Shown piece after piece: positions 8,275 through 16,740 of a stretch of DNA of 64,000 nt; the stretch's first letter is position 1; every line of letters starts with the position of its first letter. A model generated the notes under the pieces. That model was given only the letters and a program-made list of their open reading frames with translations. It was not told where the DNA came from and did not search any database. This stretch comes from an uncultured Alphaproteobacteria bacterium (GTDB taxonomy: Bacteria; Pseudomonadota; Alphaproteobacteria; CAAHEQ01; UBA3637). A program made the position numbers and the translations under genes. Location: assembly GCA_949292205.1 (NCBI GenBank), contig CASEYR010000002.1:62001-126000 (forward strand), given 5' to 3'.

Positions 8275-9595
8275 CAAATAAGAGTCCTTGGGTTTGAGTT
8301 GACGATAACGGTTTACGTTTATTTGGGGACGAACCATAATGGTGTTCTTTTTCAGAGGGCAATGGTTTTGAATCTGATGTCGGAATAGCAGAAACAAGCC
8401 CATCCGAAAATGAAATTGTGAGTCGTTTTTCACGACGTGCATCGTTGGAATGGTCAATGATTTGTCCCGAGCTGCCTGAAATTAAGGTAAAACCGCGCTC
8501 TAAAACCGAATGATATGAATATGATTTCAATAACTTAGATGCTGTTTCAAAACGAGCATTGATTAGGTTTAAATATGTTGAAAAAGCTTGTTCCAGACGT
8601 TCTGAGCGATCATCCAGTCGTTGAATGAATGTTTCTATGACTTCGGATAAGTTCGGTAATGCTCGTGTCAATCCCGTTAACATCAATTTCTTTTCATCCG
8701 CAAATCGGGTCAGGGCATCCGTTAAGCGTGTTTGATTACTTTGAAGTTGTATCATCAGCTCGCTACGAACCGGAACGGCTTTTTCGGCGGCACCGGTCGG
8801 AGTTGGTGATCGTAAGTCTGACACATAGTCTATCAGTGTTGTATCGGTTTCATGACCGACGGCTGAAATTAACGGAATATCTGATGCGGCAGCAGATCGG
8901 ACAACATTTTCCTCATTAAAGCACCAGAGATCTTCAAGGCTACCCCCTCCCCGTGCGACAATTAACAAATCCGGACGAGGAATTAACCCATTAGGTGTTT
9001 GTAATCCGGTGGGGGGAATAGCATTAAATCCTTGTATGGCGGCGGCTATCTGATCGGCTGCCCCCTCCCCTTGTACCAAAACCGGCCAAAGATACACAGG
9101 ACGTGGAAAGCGGTCACGTAATCGATGCATAATATCACGGATAACGGCTCCGCCGGGACTGGTTACAACGCCAATTACGTTCGGTAAATACGGTATCGGC
9201 TTTTTGCGTTTCGGGTCAAATAATCCTTCTTTTTCCAACTTTTCTTTGCGTTCTTGCAATAGTTTTAATAAAGCGCCGACACCTGCCGGTTCAGCTTCTT
9301 CAACAATCATTTGATAGTTGGAGCGACCGGGGTAAGTGGATAACTTTCCGGTGCAAATAACCTCAAGTCCCTCTTGGAGGGCATTCATTGTTTTTAAAGA
9401 ACGACCTCGCCAACAAACGGCAGACAAAACAGAATCTGCATCCTTTAGAGAAAAATAAGTATGACCCGAAGCAGCCTTTTTTAAGCCGAAAACTTCTCCG
9501 CGAACTTTGATATGTCCGAAAACTTGCTCGACGCAGCTTTTTAAAGACAGTGATATCTCTGTAACGGATAAAATAGGCTGTTCCGGTGTATCCAT
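8264..9595 (-). CDS. xseA: Exodeoxyribonuclease VII large subunit
   Basis: 443 residues, the usual size. XseA with the small subunit XseB degrades single-stranded DNA in both directions; xseB is not in the window. The N-terminal OB-fold (SLKSCVEQVFGHIKVRGEVFG ... GHTYFSLKDADSVLSAVCWRG) is followed by the nuclease core: IGVVTSPGGAVIRDIMHRL, then LLIVARGGGSLEDLWCFNEE and SAVGHETDTTLIDYVSDLRSPTP. A long helical stretch leads to the C-terminal SYHSVLERGFTLI. The gene overlaps the following peptidase gene. A GTAATTAC palindrome straddles its stop codon. Confidence 0.95.
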   Translation of the reverse strand: MDTPEQPILSVTEISLSLKSCVEQVFGHIKVRGEVFGLKKAASGHTYFSLKDADSVLSAVCWRGRSLKTMNALQEGLEVICTGKLSTYPGRSNYQMIVEEAEPAGVGALLKLLQERKEKLEKEGLFDPKRKKPIPYLPNVIGVVTSPGGAVIRDIMHRLRDRFPRPVYLWPVLVQGEGAADQIAAAIQGFNAIPPTGLQTPNGLIPRPDLLIVARGGGSLEDLWCFNEENVVRSAAASDIPLISAVGHETDTTLIDYVSDLRSPTPTGAAEKAVPVRSELMIQLQSNQTRLTDALTRFADEKKLMLTGLTRALPNLSEVIETFIQRLDDRSERLEQAFSTYLNLINARFETASKLLKSYSYHSVLERGFTLISGSSGQIIDHSNDARREKRLTISFSDGLVSAIPTSDSKPLPSEKEHHYGSSPNKRKPLSSTQTQGLLFDDL

Positions 9596-9773
9596 AATCC
9601 CTCTCCTAATAAACTAAAACTATATCACAATTCGCTATAAAAAGGAAGAAAAAAGAAGATAGCAATAAGAAACAATATATCACTATGGATTGTTTTAGAG
9701 TATGATGTTTTCTGTATTTGAAAATCAGAAATGGAATAATCTATCAAAAAATAAAAAAAATGATAAAATACTC

Positions 9774-9802
9774 TTCACTTTTTCGATAAGGTTTGCTATA
9801 CT
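9774..9802 (+). promoter_or_regulatory. Sigma70-type promoter for the lipoprotein-comM unit
   Basis: TTCACT and TATACT are separated by 17 bases and end 33 bases before the lipoprotein ATG. The -10 differs from TATAAT at one position and the -35 from TTGACA at two. The rest of the 240-base gap between the divergent xseA and this gene is A+T-rich without a gene. Confidence 0.5.
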
Positions 9803-9835
9803 AACGTCAAATCAACGTGATGTATGAGGTGTATG

Positions 9836-10708
9836 ATGAAATTTTATGCTCTTTTACCAATGGTTCTTTTGGGGGCTTGTGTTCAAACGGTTCAACCAAT
9901 GCAACCTGTTCAGCCGACGGAAGAAACGGGTTTGACTATTGAGCGTGAAACGATGGTTGTTGCCGAAAAGCCAATCTCTAATACTCAAGTTTTATCTCAA
10001 AATCAAACACAAGGGCAATACGTTGAGAGACAACCTATGGCGTATAATCAGAGAGCTTTGCAACAACAGGCATCACAAATGGAATATATGCCTCAGACAA
10101 CCCAAATGCAAGCAGTTCCTTACCAAAATGTAATTCCGGCACAGGTTGCTCCGACTGTTACACCTCAGGGAACGACTATTGAGGTGCCGGCTCAACAAAT
10201 TTATATTCCGGATTCTACGGAAACTTATAATCAAGCCGTTATTGGTGCTCAGACCGTTCAACAAACACAAAATATACCCTCGTATCAACCGATGCAACCG
10301 TCTATTCCTGCTCAGCAGGTTTCAGTTGGCTATCAACAGATTCAGGCTCAGCCTGCCCCCACCTATCAATCAGTAGGAGCTTATTCTCAGCCGGAACAGA
10401 TGATGGTGGATCTGCCTAAGACAACACAAAATATGTATCAGCAAGTTGATCCGATGTACGCTACGCAACCGGTTGTTTCTCAGCCTACTCAACCGGAGGC
10501 GGTTGTTATCACGCTTCAACATCCGGCTCAACAAGGGACCTTGGCCCAATGTTTATCAACAGATATGGCCTGTATAGCCTCTTATGAACAACAAGGATTT
10601 GTTCAGCTGCGGAATATGCCTCAATTCGCAGGATTTCAAGAGGTTTTGTCTCCATCAGATTATCCGGCGGGACAATGGCGTAATCAAAATAATATCCCTC
10701 GGTGGTAA
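9836..10708 (+). CDS. Gln/Pro/Thr-rich lipoprotein of unknown function
   Basis: 290 residues. The ATG at 9836 is chosen because GAGGTG lies 5-6 bases upstream; ATGs at 9824 and 9833 are too close to it. The signal MKFYALLPMVLLGACVQ ends in lipobox LGAC, and +2 is Val, so outer-membrane anchoring is likely. The middle 200 residues are low-complexity (Q, P, T, Y, V; many QP and PxQ pairs) and probably disordered. The last 60 residues look folded, with a Cys pair (AQCLSTDMACIASYEQQGFVQL). comM begins immediately at its stop codon. No function is recognised; a cell-envelope tether or uptake accessory is conceivable but unsupported. Confidence 0.7.
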   Translation: MKFYALLPMVLLGACVQTVQPMQPVQPTEETGLTIERETMVVAEKPISNTQVLSQNQTQGQYVERQPMAYNQRALQQQASQMEYMPQTTQMQAVPYQNVIPAQVAPTVTPQGTTIEVPAQQIYIPDSTETYNQAVIGAQTVQQTQNIPSYQPMQPSIPAQQVSVGYQQIQAQPAPTYQSVGAYSQPEQMMVDLPKTTQNMYQQVDPMYATQPVVSQPTQPEAVVITLQHPAQQGTLAQCLSTDMACIASYEQQGFVQLRNMPQFAGFQEVLSPSDYPAGQWRNQNNIPRW

Positions 10709-12205
10709 ATGTTATCCCGAACGTATTCTGTCGCATTTGCCGGTATTGATGTTTTAAAAATCGGAATAGAGGTGCAAATTACCAGCGGTTTGCCTTCCTT
10801 TACGATTGTTGGTCTTGCCGATAAAGCCATTGCTGAAAGTCGTGAACGTGTTCGGGCTGCGTTGCATGCCTTGGGTTTATCTTTGCCCGCGGCTCATATT
10901 ACTGTTAATTTGGCACCCGCAGATGTCGTTAAAGAGGGGACTCATTATGATTTGCCGATAGCTGTCGCTTTAATGGGAGCTATGGGGATTGTTCGTCCGG
11001 AAGATATACAAGGCTTTATGATGATGGGTGAGTTGGGACTAGATGGTTGCATTCGTCCCGTATCCGGTGTTTTACCCGCCAGCATTGCAGCTAATAAATA
11101 CGAATTGGGCTTTATTTGTCCCTTAGAGCAGGGAGCGGAGGCTGTTTGGTCCGGAAATCCAGTGGTGTATGCCCCTGATTCTTTGTTGACATTATTAAAT
11201 CATCTGAAGGGAATTCAAATTTTAAATAAGCCGGTGCCAATAGCAGAAGATAATCCCGTTTCTTGTTTGGATATGCGGGATATTAAAGGACATATAGCGG
11301 TTAAAAGGGCGTTGGAAATTGCCGCTGTCGGAGGTCATAATGTCCTGATGGTTGGACCGCCGGGATCGGGTAAGTCTATGTTAGCTGCCAGGTTGCCATC
11401 TATCATGCCACCGATGACTCAGGCAGAGATTTTAGAAGTTAGTCAAATTCATTCTATCGCCGGGTTATTACGTGAAGGGCGCTTGATTACGCAAAGACCG
11501 TTTAGGTGTCCTCATCATTCTGCTTCAACACCCGCTATGGTTGGTGGCGGATTGAAAGCTCGCCCAGGGGAAATTTCTTTGGCTCATAGAGGGATTTTGT
11601 TTTTGGATGAATTTCCCGAGTTTTCTAGATCGACTCTTGAATCACTACGACAACCGATGGAAACAGGAGTCGTTTCCGTTGCTCGGGCAAATGTGCATAC
11701 GACATATCCTGCCAGATTTCAGTTGATCGCCGCCATGAATCCGTGTAAGTGTGGATATTTGGGTGTTCCGGGGCATGAATGCTCAAGAGCTCCGAAATGT
11801 GGCGAGGAGTATCGATCTAAAATTTCCGGCCCGATGTTAGATCGCTTCGATTTGCAAATAGAAGTTCCTTTGGTTCCTCCTTGGGAATTAGCTAATCAAA
11901 CCGCAGGTGAGTCTTCGGAGGTTATGAGAAAACGGGTGAAAAGAGCTTTAGATTTTGCTGTAGATCGCTTTTCTGAATTAAAAATTACAAATAACTCACA
12001 GGCAGAGGGGCAGACGTTGGAACAAATAGCTCCCATGACCGAAAAAGCAAAAGATTTGTTGGTGCAGGCTGCCGAAAGACTGATGCTGTCCGGTCGGGGA
12101 TATCATCGGATGATTCGTGTTGCCAGAACAATTGCCGATTTGGATCATTCTGAAATGATTGGTGTTGTTCATATGACTGAGGCTTTGGCCTTTCGGCAAA
12201 AGTGA
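10709..12205 (+). CDS. comM: YifB/ComM-family AAA+ Mg-chelatase-like ATPase
   Basis: 498 residues, full length. ComM is a hexameric helicase that promotes branch migration when incoming single-stranded DNA recombines with the chromosome. The N-terminal Lon-like fold (SRTYSVAFAGIDVLKIGIEV ... LPSFTIVGLADKAIAESRERV) is followed by Walker A VGPPGSGKSMLAARLPSIMP, HHSASTPAMVGGG, Walker B GILFLDEFPEF and the CKCGYLG zinc-like motif. The C-terminal lid has RGYHRMIRVARTIADL. The start codon abuts the lipoprotein stop (TAAATG), so translation is probably coupled. It hints that the organism can take up DNA, but no other competence gene is visible. Confidence 0.93.
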   Translation: MLSRTYSVAFAGIDVLKIGIEVQITSGLPSFTIVGLADKAIAESRERVRAALHALGLSLPAAHITVNLAPADVVKEGTHYDLPIAVALMGAMGIVRPEDIQGFMMMGELGLDGCIRPVSGVLPASIAANKYELGFICPLEQGAEAVWSGNPVVYAPDSLLTLLNHLKGIQILNKPVPIAEDNPVSCLDMRDIKGHIAVKRALEIAAVGGHNVLMVGPPGSGKSMLAARLPSIMPPMTQAEILEVSQIHSIAGLLREGRLITQRPFRCPHHSASTPAMVGGGLKARPGEISLAHRGILFLDEFPEFSRSTLESLRQPMETGVVSVARANVHTTYPARFQLIAAMNPCKCGYLGVPGHECSRAPKCGEEYRSKISGPMLDRFDLQIEVPLVPPWELANQTAGESSEVMRKRVKRALDFAVDRFSELKITNNSQAEGQTLEQIAPMTEKAKDLLVQAAERLMLSGRGYHRMIRVARTIADLDHSEMIGVVHMTEALAFRQK

Positions 12206-12332
12206 CCTAAAACAATAGAGGGCATTGTTTTTTTTGAAGGACTTTTCAAAAAAAGAGGCTTGACAGATATGGGAATTTATGATAACCTTAAATGGAAGTG
12301 ATATAAAAAATGGACAAAAGGAGTTCATGGGT

Positions 12333-12521
12333 ATGGAACAGTTGAAGTCAAGTGATTTTTTGAAAGAAGGAACAATGGTTTATGGCTGTGGTGTTGAAAA
12401 TAAAACCGATCGCGGATATCGTAAGGCTGTTGATTTCGATAAGTCGGGTATTCAACTGATTGGAGTTTTTTCAAACGTTCCGACATCTCATATTAAAATG
12501 CAGAAAGAAGCCTCAAAATAG
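12333..12521 (+). CDS. Small protein of unknown function (62 aa)
   Basis: Starts at the ATG at 12333, 9 bases after AAAGGAG; the ATG at 12327 is possible but close to the ribosome site. The sequence MEQLKSSDFLKEGTMVYGCG... has one Cys, is mixed-charge and has no membrane segment. A TTGACA occurs about 65 bases upstream but without a convincing -10. It lies 15 bases before the GT2 gene and may be co-transcribed. No family recognised. Confidence 0.5.
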   Translation: MEQLKSSDFLKEGTMVYGCGVENKTDRGYRKAVDFDKSGIQLIGVFSNVPTSHIKMQKEASK

Positions 12522-12536
12522 ATAGGGACTCTAACC

Positions 12537-13688
12537 ATGAGGCGTTTATGGGGCGTTCTGGTAATATTAGCTGTCGTGGGCGGGATTGTTGCCTCCCACG
12601 TTTATTTTATGGGAAAAAAACCGATTGTCTCGGTCGTAATGTCAACTTATAATCGCGCAGATCGGGTTGGAAGAGCTATAGAATCCGTTTTGAACCAGAC
12701 CTTTAAAAACTTTGAATTCATTATTATTAATGACGGGTCAACGGATAATACCTCTGCTGTTTTAAAAGAGTTTAAGAAAAAAGATCATCGCATCGTTCTT
12801 GTTGAGAATAAAGAAAATAAAGGCTTGATTTATTCTTTGAATCGTGGATTGGATTTGGCTCGGGGAAAATATATTGCTCGGATAGACGATGACGATGAAA
12901 TGCTTCCCAAACGCTTGGAAAAGCAGGTGGCGTATATGGATGAAACAACGGATGCTGCTGTTTTATGTACGGGGTATTATGCTTTCTATGAAAGAGAAAA
13001 TAGTCAGGGTCAAAAAATTCGTTTAAGGGGACGTGTCGGTTGTCCTGCTCCTCCGGATCAGGTTTATATTAATCTGCATTTTGCAAATGGATTATCTCAC
13101 CCAACATCTATGTTGCGAAAATCATTCTTGGATGATAAAAAATTGATGTATAATCAATCCTATAAAAGTGCTGAAGATTATAAATTATGGTCTGATGTCG
13201 TGCGACGAGGTGGAAAAATTTATTGTTTGCAAGAACCTTTAACGGAATATACTCGGGCCGGTGATAATCCTTTCTCCTTTTACAGGAATATGGGGATCGG
13301 TTCCAGACAAGTTCGGATAGATATGTTATCGGATTTTTTTGATAATCCGGAAGAAATCGTCCGTTATCCTAAATGTGATATTTTACGTCAACTGGTTGAT
13401 AAAAATAAAGATAAAAAGATCTTAAACCAGACAAGACTGGAAGATGAAGCGGAGAGATCGTGTCCAAAATCGGATCTGGATGCATGGCGGGTTAAACATC
13501 CTTTTTGGCAAGATTATTTAATTTTGTCACAAGATAAAAAATCCATATATCGTTTTGATGGGCGTGATAAGGCTCGTGTTATTTCTTTTGAAGGAAATGA
13601 ATTGGTCCTGAAGTGGGAAAATTGGGGACAAGAAACGTTTGTTTGTGATCGTCAGAAAAAGGAATGCTCGGTTAAAAAAGAAAAGTAG
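12537..13688 (+). CDS. Membrane-anchored family 2 glycosyltransferase
   Basis: 383 residues. An N-terminal helix (LWGVLVILAVVGGIVASHVYF, about residues 4-24) should anchor the enzyme, and the GT-A domain begins at once: PIVSVVMSTYNRADRVGRAI, FEFIIINDGSTDNT with the nucleotide-binding DGS, then ENKGLIYSLNRGLDLARGKYIARIDDDDE with the metal-binding DxD. The rest (SAEDYKLWSDVVRRGG, the acceptor-side ED motif; LTEYTRAGDNPFS) is normal for GT2. It probably adds a sugar to a surface glycan. It is odd that the helix precedes the catalytic domain and that no polysaccharide genes accompany it. The last 70 residues are unassigned. Confidence 0.8.
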   Translation: MRRLWGVLVILAVVGGIVASHVYFMGKKPIVSVVMSTYNRADRVGRAIESVLNQTFKNFEFIIINDGSTDNTSAVLKEFKKKDHRIVLVENKENKGLIYSLNRGLDLARGKYIARIDDDDEMLPKRLEKQVAYMDETTDAAVLCTGYYAFYERENSQGQKIRLRGRVGCPAPPDQVYINLHFANGLSHPTSMLRKSFLDDKKLMYNQSYKSAEDYKLWSDVVRRGGKIYCLQEPLTEYTRAGDNPFSFYRNMGIGSRQVRIDMLSDFFDNPEEIVRYPKCDILRQLVDKNKDKKILNQTRLEDEAERSCPKSDLDAWRVKHPFWQDYLILSQDKKSIYRFDGRDKARVISFEGNELVLKWENWGQETFVCDRQKKECSVKKEK

Positions 13689-13806
13689 TCGTGGATTTTT
13701 TTTGATAAAGCAGATGAAATCACTCTTTTAAACTAGATGTAAAATCAAAACGGAAATACAGCTCTTTTGAAATTATAAAAATAGTTTTGTTTCTTTTAAA
13801 AAAAAC

Positions 13807-13835
13807 TTGCGTTTTTGTTCTCTTTGTTGTATAAA
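13807..13835 (+). promoter_or_regulatory. Promoter of the interrupted tRNA-Thr
   Basis: TTGCGT, 17 bases, TATAAA, 11 bases before the tRNA 5' end. The layout matches the promoter of the intact copy at 19818-19846 (TTGCAA, 17 bases, TATAAG), but the bases between differ, so the two promoters are diverged relatives. Confidence 0.6.
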
Positions 13836-13846
13836 GAATCTGCATT

Positions 13847-13884
<38 letters not shown>

Positions 13885-14053
13885 GGCATCGCCAATCAAA
13901 AAACTTTTCTTATTTTTCAATAGCCTGTTTTTGTAAACTCTCAATTTAGGACTTTTTTGGGTTCTTTTTGCCCTATTTTTTAATTTTATTTTTTGAAAAT
14001 TGTTGCACAGATTATTGACTTTACCAGAGTCTTTTCAAAAACAAAAAATCTTA

Positions 14054-14530
14054 TCATTTTTGTTTTCTTTCTACCCTAAAATCTTTTTCTGTCATTAGAG
14101 TGTTATTGTCAGATTTTACCTCTTTTGCAATATATGAGCCCCACGCTATATTATACAGCGGTTCAACATGCACTTTAGCTGATTTAACAATTTTTTGAAC
14201 ACCTTTGTTCAGGTAAACAATCAACCTGCAAAGTGTGCAAAAATGAACAGATTTAACCTTTAACATAAAATGATAATGCCTGTTCATTCCTGATTTTCCC
14301 ATCTCTTGAAAGCCAATAAAAGGATACTGTTCCGATTGCCTCATATACCATTTTCTGCCTAATATCTTCCGGTAAAGCGTTCCGAAAGCAACCTTAATTG
14401 CCTTTTTAGCCTCATTTTCCGTAATATCATCCTTATTAAATTGAAAGGTTAAGCAGACATTGTAATTTTGGGCCAAATCAAGCATCCACTTTTGCATTTC
14501 CTCTTTAAACTTTTCATCTTGCCGGTTCAT
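14054..14530 (-). CDS. Putative HUH-type rolling-circle replication initiator
   Basis: 158 residues. NVCLTFQFN resembles motif I of Rep proteins. NRHYHFMLKV holds a His-x-His pair flanked by hydrophobic residues, as in motif II of HUH endonucleases. WGSYIAKEVKSDN has the Y-x-x-K arrangement of the catalytic motif III. Such proteins nick one strand to start rolling-circle replication of small plasmids and filamentous phages. A strong AGGAGG lies 5 bases before the ATG, and the gene sits 8 bases after the integrase, so the two are one operon. Motif evidence only; a fold comparison could overturn it. It is short for a full Rep, so other domains may be lost. Confidence 0.5.
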   Translation of the reverse strand: MNRQDEKFKEEMQKWMLDLAQNYNVCLTFQFNKDDITENEAKKAIKVAFGTLYRKILGRKWYMRQSEQYPFIGFQEMGKSGMNRHYHFMLKVKSVHFCTLCRLIVYLNKGVQKIVKSAKVHVEPLYNIAWGSYIAKEVKSDNNTLMTEKDFRVERKQK

Positions 14531-14538
14531 ATAGCCTC

Positions 14539-15594
14539 CTATTGAAAAATACTCTGATTCATATTTTCAACGAACTTTTGTTTATAATCCGTCATAACAT
14601 GTGCATAGCGTTTAACCATATCCATTGTGTGATGTCCTAAAATCTCAGAAAGCGGAATCAAGCCAATACCTGTCCGAAGTAAATAAGTGGCGGCCGTATG
14701 CCTTAAATCATGAAATCTGAAATCTTGAATACCGGCTGTTTTAAGTGCTGTTTTCCATGCTTTTTTAAAATCAAAAGTTTTTCCTTTTATTCGTCCTTGA
14801 AACACAAAGTCAAAATCATGACTTTTATCTGTTGCATTTTTAATCTGCACCAGAATATCATAAGCAGTCCCGCATAAAGGCACGCTGCGTGTATCTCCGT
14901 TTTTTGTGTCTTCAAAAATCAACCGATGTTCATCCAGCATCACATTTTTCCACTTTAATTTTAAAATTTCAGATCTGCGTGCGCCTGTGCTTAAAGCAAT
15001 CACAACAATCGGATACAAGTAAGGCATTTTAGATTTTTGACAGGCATTCAACAATAATTTGATTTCGTCATGAGTCAAATAACGCGTGCGTCCTCTGGGT
15101 TCTTTTAATTTTTTAATCTGTTGACAAGGATTAGAAGAAATAATTTGCCATTCTTTCATGGCCGTCGTCATCAAGCCACTTAAAACGATAACATATTTGT
15201 TGATTGTTGCCGGTTGTCTTGATCTGAATTGATGACCGACTTGATATTCTGTCGTCATCAGTTCTGAACGACAGGCCACAATATCTGTCGTGGTAATAGC
15301 TGTCAATAATTTATATCCCAGTTTTGCTTTCCACCAATTCAAAATAGACATAGATAATGATTTGATTTTATGCTCTTTGATATACTTATCAATCGCCTGT
15401 GCCAATGTGGCTTTACTGGACCCATAACCATGTGCCCTTGTAAAATTGTCAATATCGGCCATTTGCTGATGATACCATCTGGCCGCATCATCATAATAAG
15501 CAAATGTCTTTGATTTATCAATTAAATTTTTAATCCTGATTCTGGCTCGATAGTGTGGTGTTGATCTTCGTTTGCTTTCAATTTTCTCTATCAT
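14539..15594 (-). CDS. int: Tyrosine recombinase (element integrase)
   Basis: 351 residues, full length. The N-terminal SAM-like arm domain (ATLAQAIDKYIKEHK ... ADIDNFTRAHG) is followed by the catalytic domain with all active-site residues: Arg in LSTGARRSEILKLKW, Lys in TKNGDTRSVPL, His-x-x-Arg in FRFHDLRHTAATYLL, His in ILGHHTMDMV and nucleophile Tyr in VKRYAHVM. It presumably recombines at the tRNA-Thr anticodon loop. It lies next to the left junction and is transcribed towards it. Its family usually uses tRNA 3' ends, so the anticodon-loop target here is notable. Confidence 0.93.
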   Translation of the reverse strand: MIEKIESKRRSTPHYRARIRIKNLIDKSKTFAYYDDAARWYHQQMADIDNFTRAHGYGSSKATLAQAIDKYIKEHKIKSLSMSILNWWKAKLGYKLLTAITTTDIVACRSELMTTEYQVGHQFRSRQPATINKYVIVLSGLMTTAMKEWQIISSNPCQQIKKLKEPRGRTRYLTHDEIKLLLNACQKSKMPYLYPIVVIALSTGARRSEILKLKWKNVMLDEHRLIFEDTKNGDTRSVPLCGTAYDILVQIKNATDKSHDFDFVFQGRIKGKTFDFKKAWKTALKTAGIQDFRFHDLRHTAATYLLRTGIGLIPLSEILGHHTMDMVKRYAHVMTDYKQKFVENMNQSIFQ

Positions 15595-15787
15595 TTTTTA
15601 CCTTTCATTTAAGTGTTAGGTATATATTTATCTAAAAATAAAAAATATAATTTTTAATAACAGGATGATTGTAAAAAATTTTACATCTTATTGAAAAACA
15701 AGAAGTTATGGATAATAACGCCTTTTGTTTATAAAAAACACTTCGGCTCAAAAATGTGCTATAATCCGATTCAGAAAGGATAAAAGT

Positions 15788-16618
15788 ATGCTGATCACAG
15801 AGCCGAACACAATTTTGCTTGCAAAGCCCAATAAGAAAATAGAAAAAATATATGAAGGATGCTATTCGGATATTTTTCAACGCTTGAAAAGCACATTAGA
15901 AAAGTATCATGAAGTTCATATATTGGATTTACCTGACATTTGGATAAGAGATTTTGCCCCCTTTTTTACCGATAAAAAAGCTATTCCGTTGTTATATAAA
16001 CCACCCTACCAATCATTTTCCAAAAGTGAGCAGATTCAATCAGAATGTCTGAAACATTTTCATGATTTTCCGATCCCTTTGCCTATCCGATTTGATGGCG
16101 GTAATTTAATTGCAAACAGGCAAGGTATAGGTATTGCAACGAAAAAACCGTTAGAACTGAATAACATCAGTCAAAATGAAATGAATCTGTTGATGGCAGA
16201 ATTATTTGGCATTCAACAGATGATATGGCTTCCCTATGAAACTGGCGACACGATTGCCCATATTGATGGTATGATGCAATTTTTAGATGATACAACGCTC
16301 ATCATCAATGAACCCAACAGCAAAGAATTAAAGAAATGTCATCAAATTTTGCAACAGGCATGTCCCCATATCAAATTAGTAGATATTCCGTGTAAGCCAA
16401 CTTATGAAAAATATTATGGGTGGGAAAGCGTTAAAGGTGTCTATGTCAATTTCTTACAGACAAGCAAAATCATTTTACTTCCCATTTATGATATGCCGAC
16501 AGATGAGGAGGTATTGAACATTATTCAAAACCATACTCATAAGCCGGTCATACCTGTCAATGCCACAAAAATATCAAAATTCGGTGGCAGTATCCATTGC
16601 TTAACCAATGGATACTAG
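15788..16618 (+). CDS. Agmatine deiminase / peptidylarginine deiminase-like enzyme (PAD_porph family)
   Basis: 276 residues from the ATG at 15788, which has AAAGGA 7 bases upstream; a longer frame exists but has no ribosome site. Catalytic signatures of the guanidino-modifying superfamily are all visible: IWIRDFAPFF (substrate-binding W-x-R-D), IRFDGGNL (D-G-G-N), ETGDTIAHIDGMMQFL (catalytic His with Asp) and the C-terminal FGGSIHCLT with the nucleophilic Cys. Agmatine deiminases make N-carbamoylputrescine from agmatine, but this protein is about 70-90 residues shorter than usual and no polyamine genes are nearby. Its place as cargo of an integrated element leaves the real substrate open. Confidence 0.8.
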   Translation: MLITEPNTILLAKPNKKIEKIYEGCYSDIFQRLKSTLEKYHEVHILDLPDIWIRDFAPFFTDKKAIPLLYKPPYQSFSKSEQIQSECLKHFHDFPIPLPIRFDGGNLIANRQGIGIATKKPLELNNISQNEMNLLMAELFGIQQMIWLPYETGDTIAHIDGMMQFLDDTTLIINEPNSKELKKCHQILQQACPHIKLVDIPCKPTYEKYYGWESVKGVYVNFLQTSKIILLPIYDMPTDEEVLNIIQNHTHKPVIPVNATKISKFGGSIHCLTNGY

Positions 16619-16740
16619 CCTCATTTAGCTACCTTGGATTCGTTGTTCAAATTCACATTGCGAAATGCGATATTCTATTTTATGACACTATGAGTAGGTT
16701 CCATCCAGAACCTACCCACTTTAAAAATTTTCATTTTTAA

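Noticed and set aside
15632-15880. Minus-strand frame of 82 residues upstream of the integrase
   Set aside because: It overlaps the deiminase gene and its promoter region, has no ribosome site and is a low-complexity A+T-rich frame.
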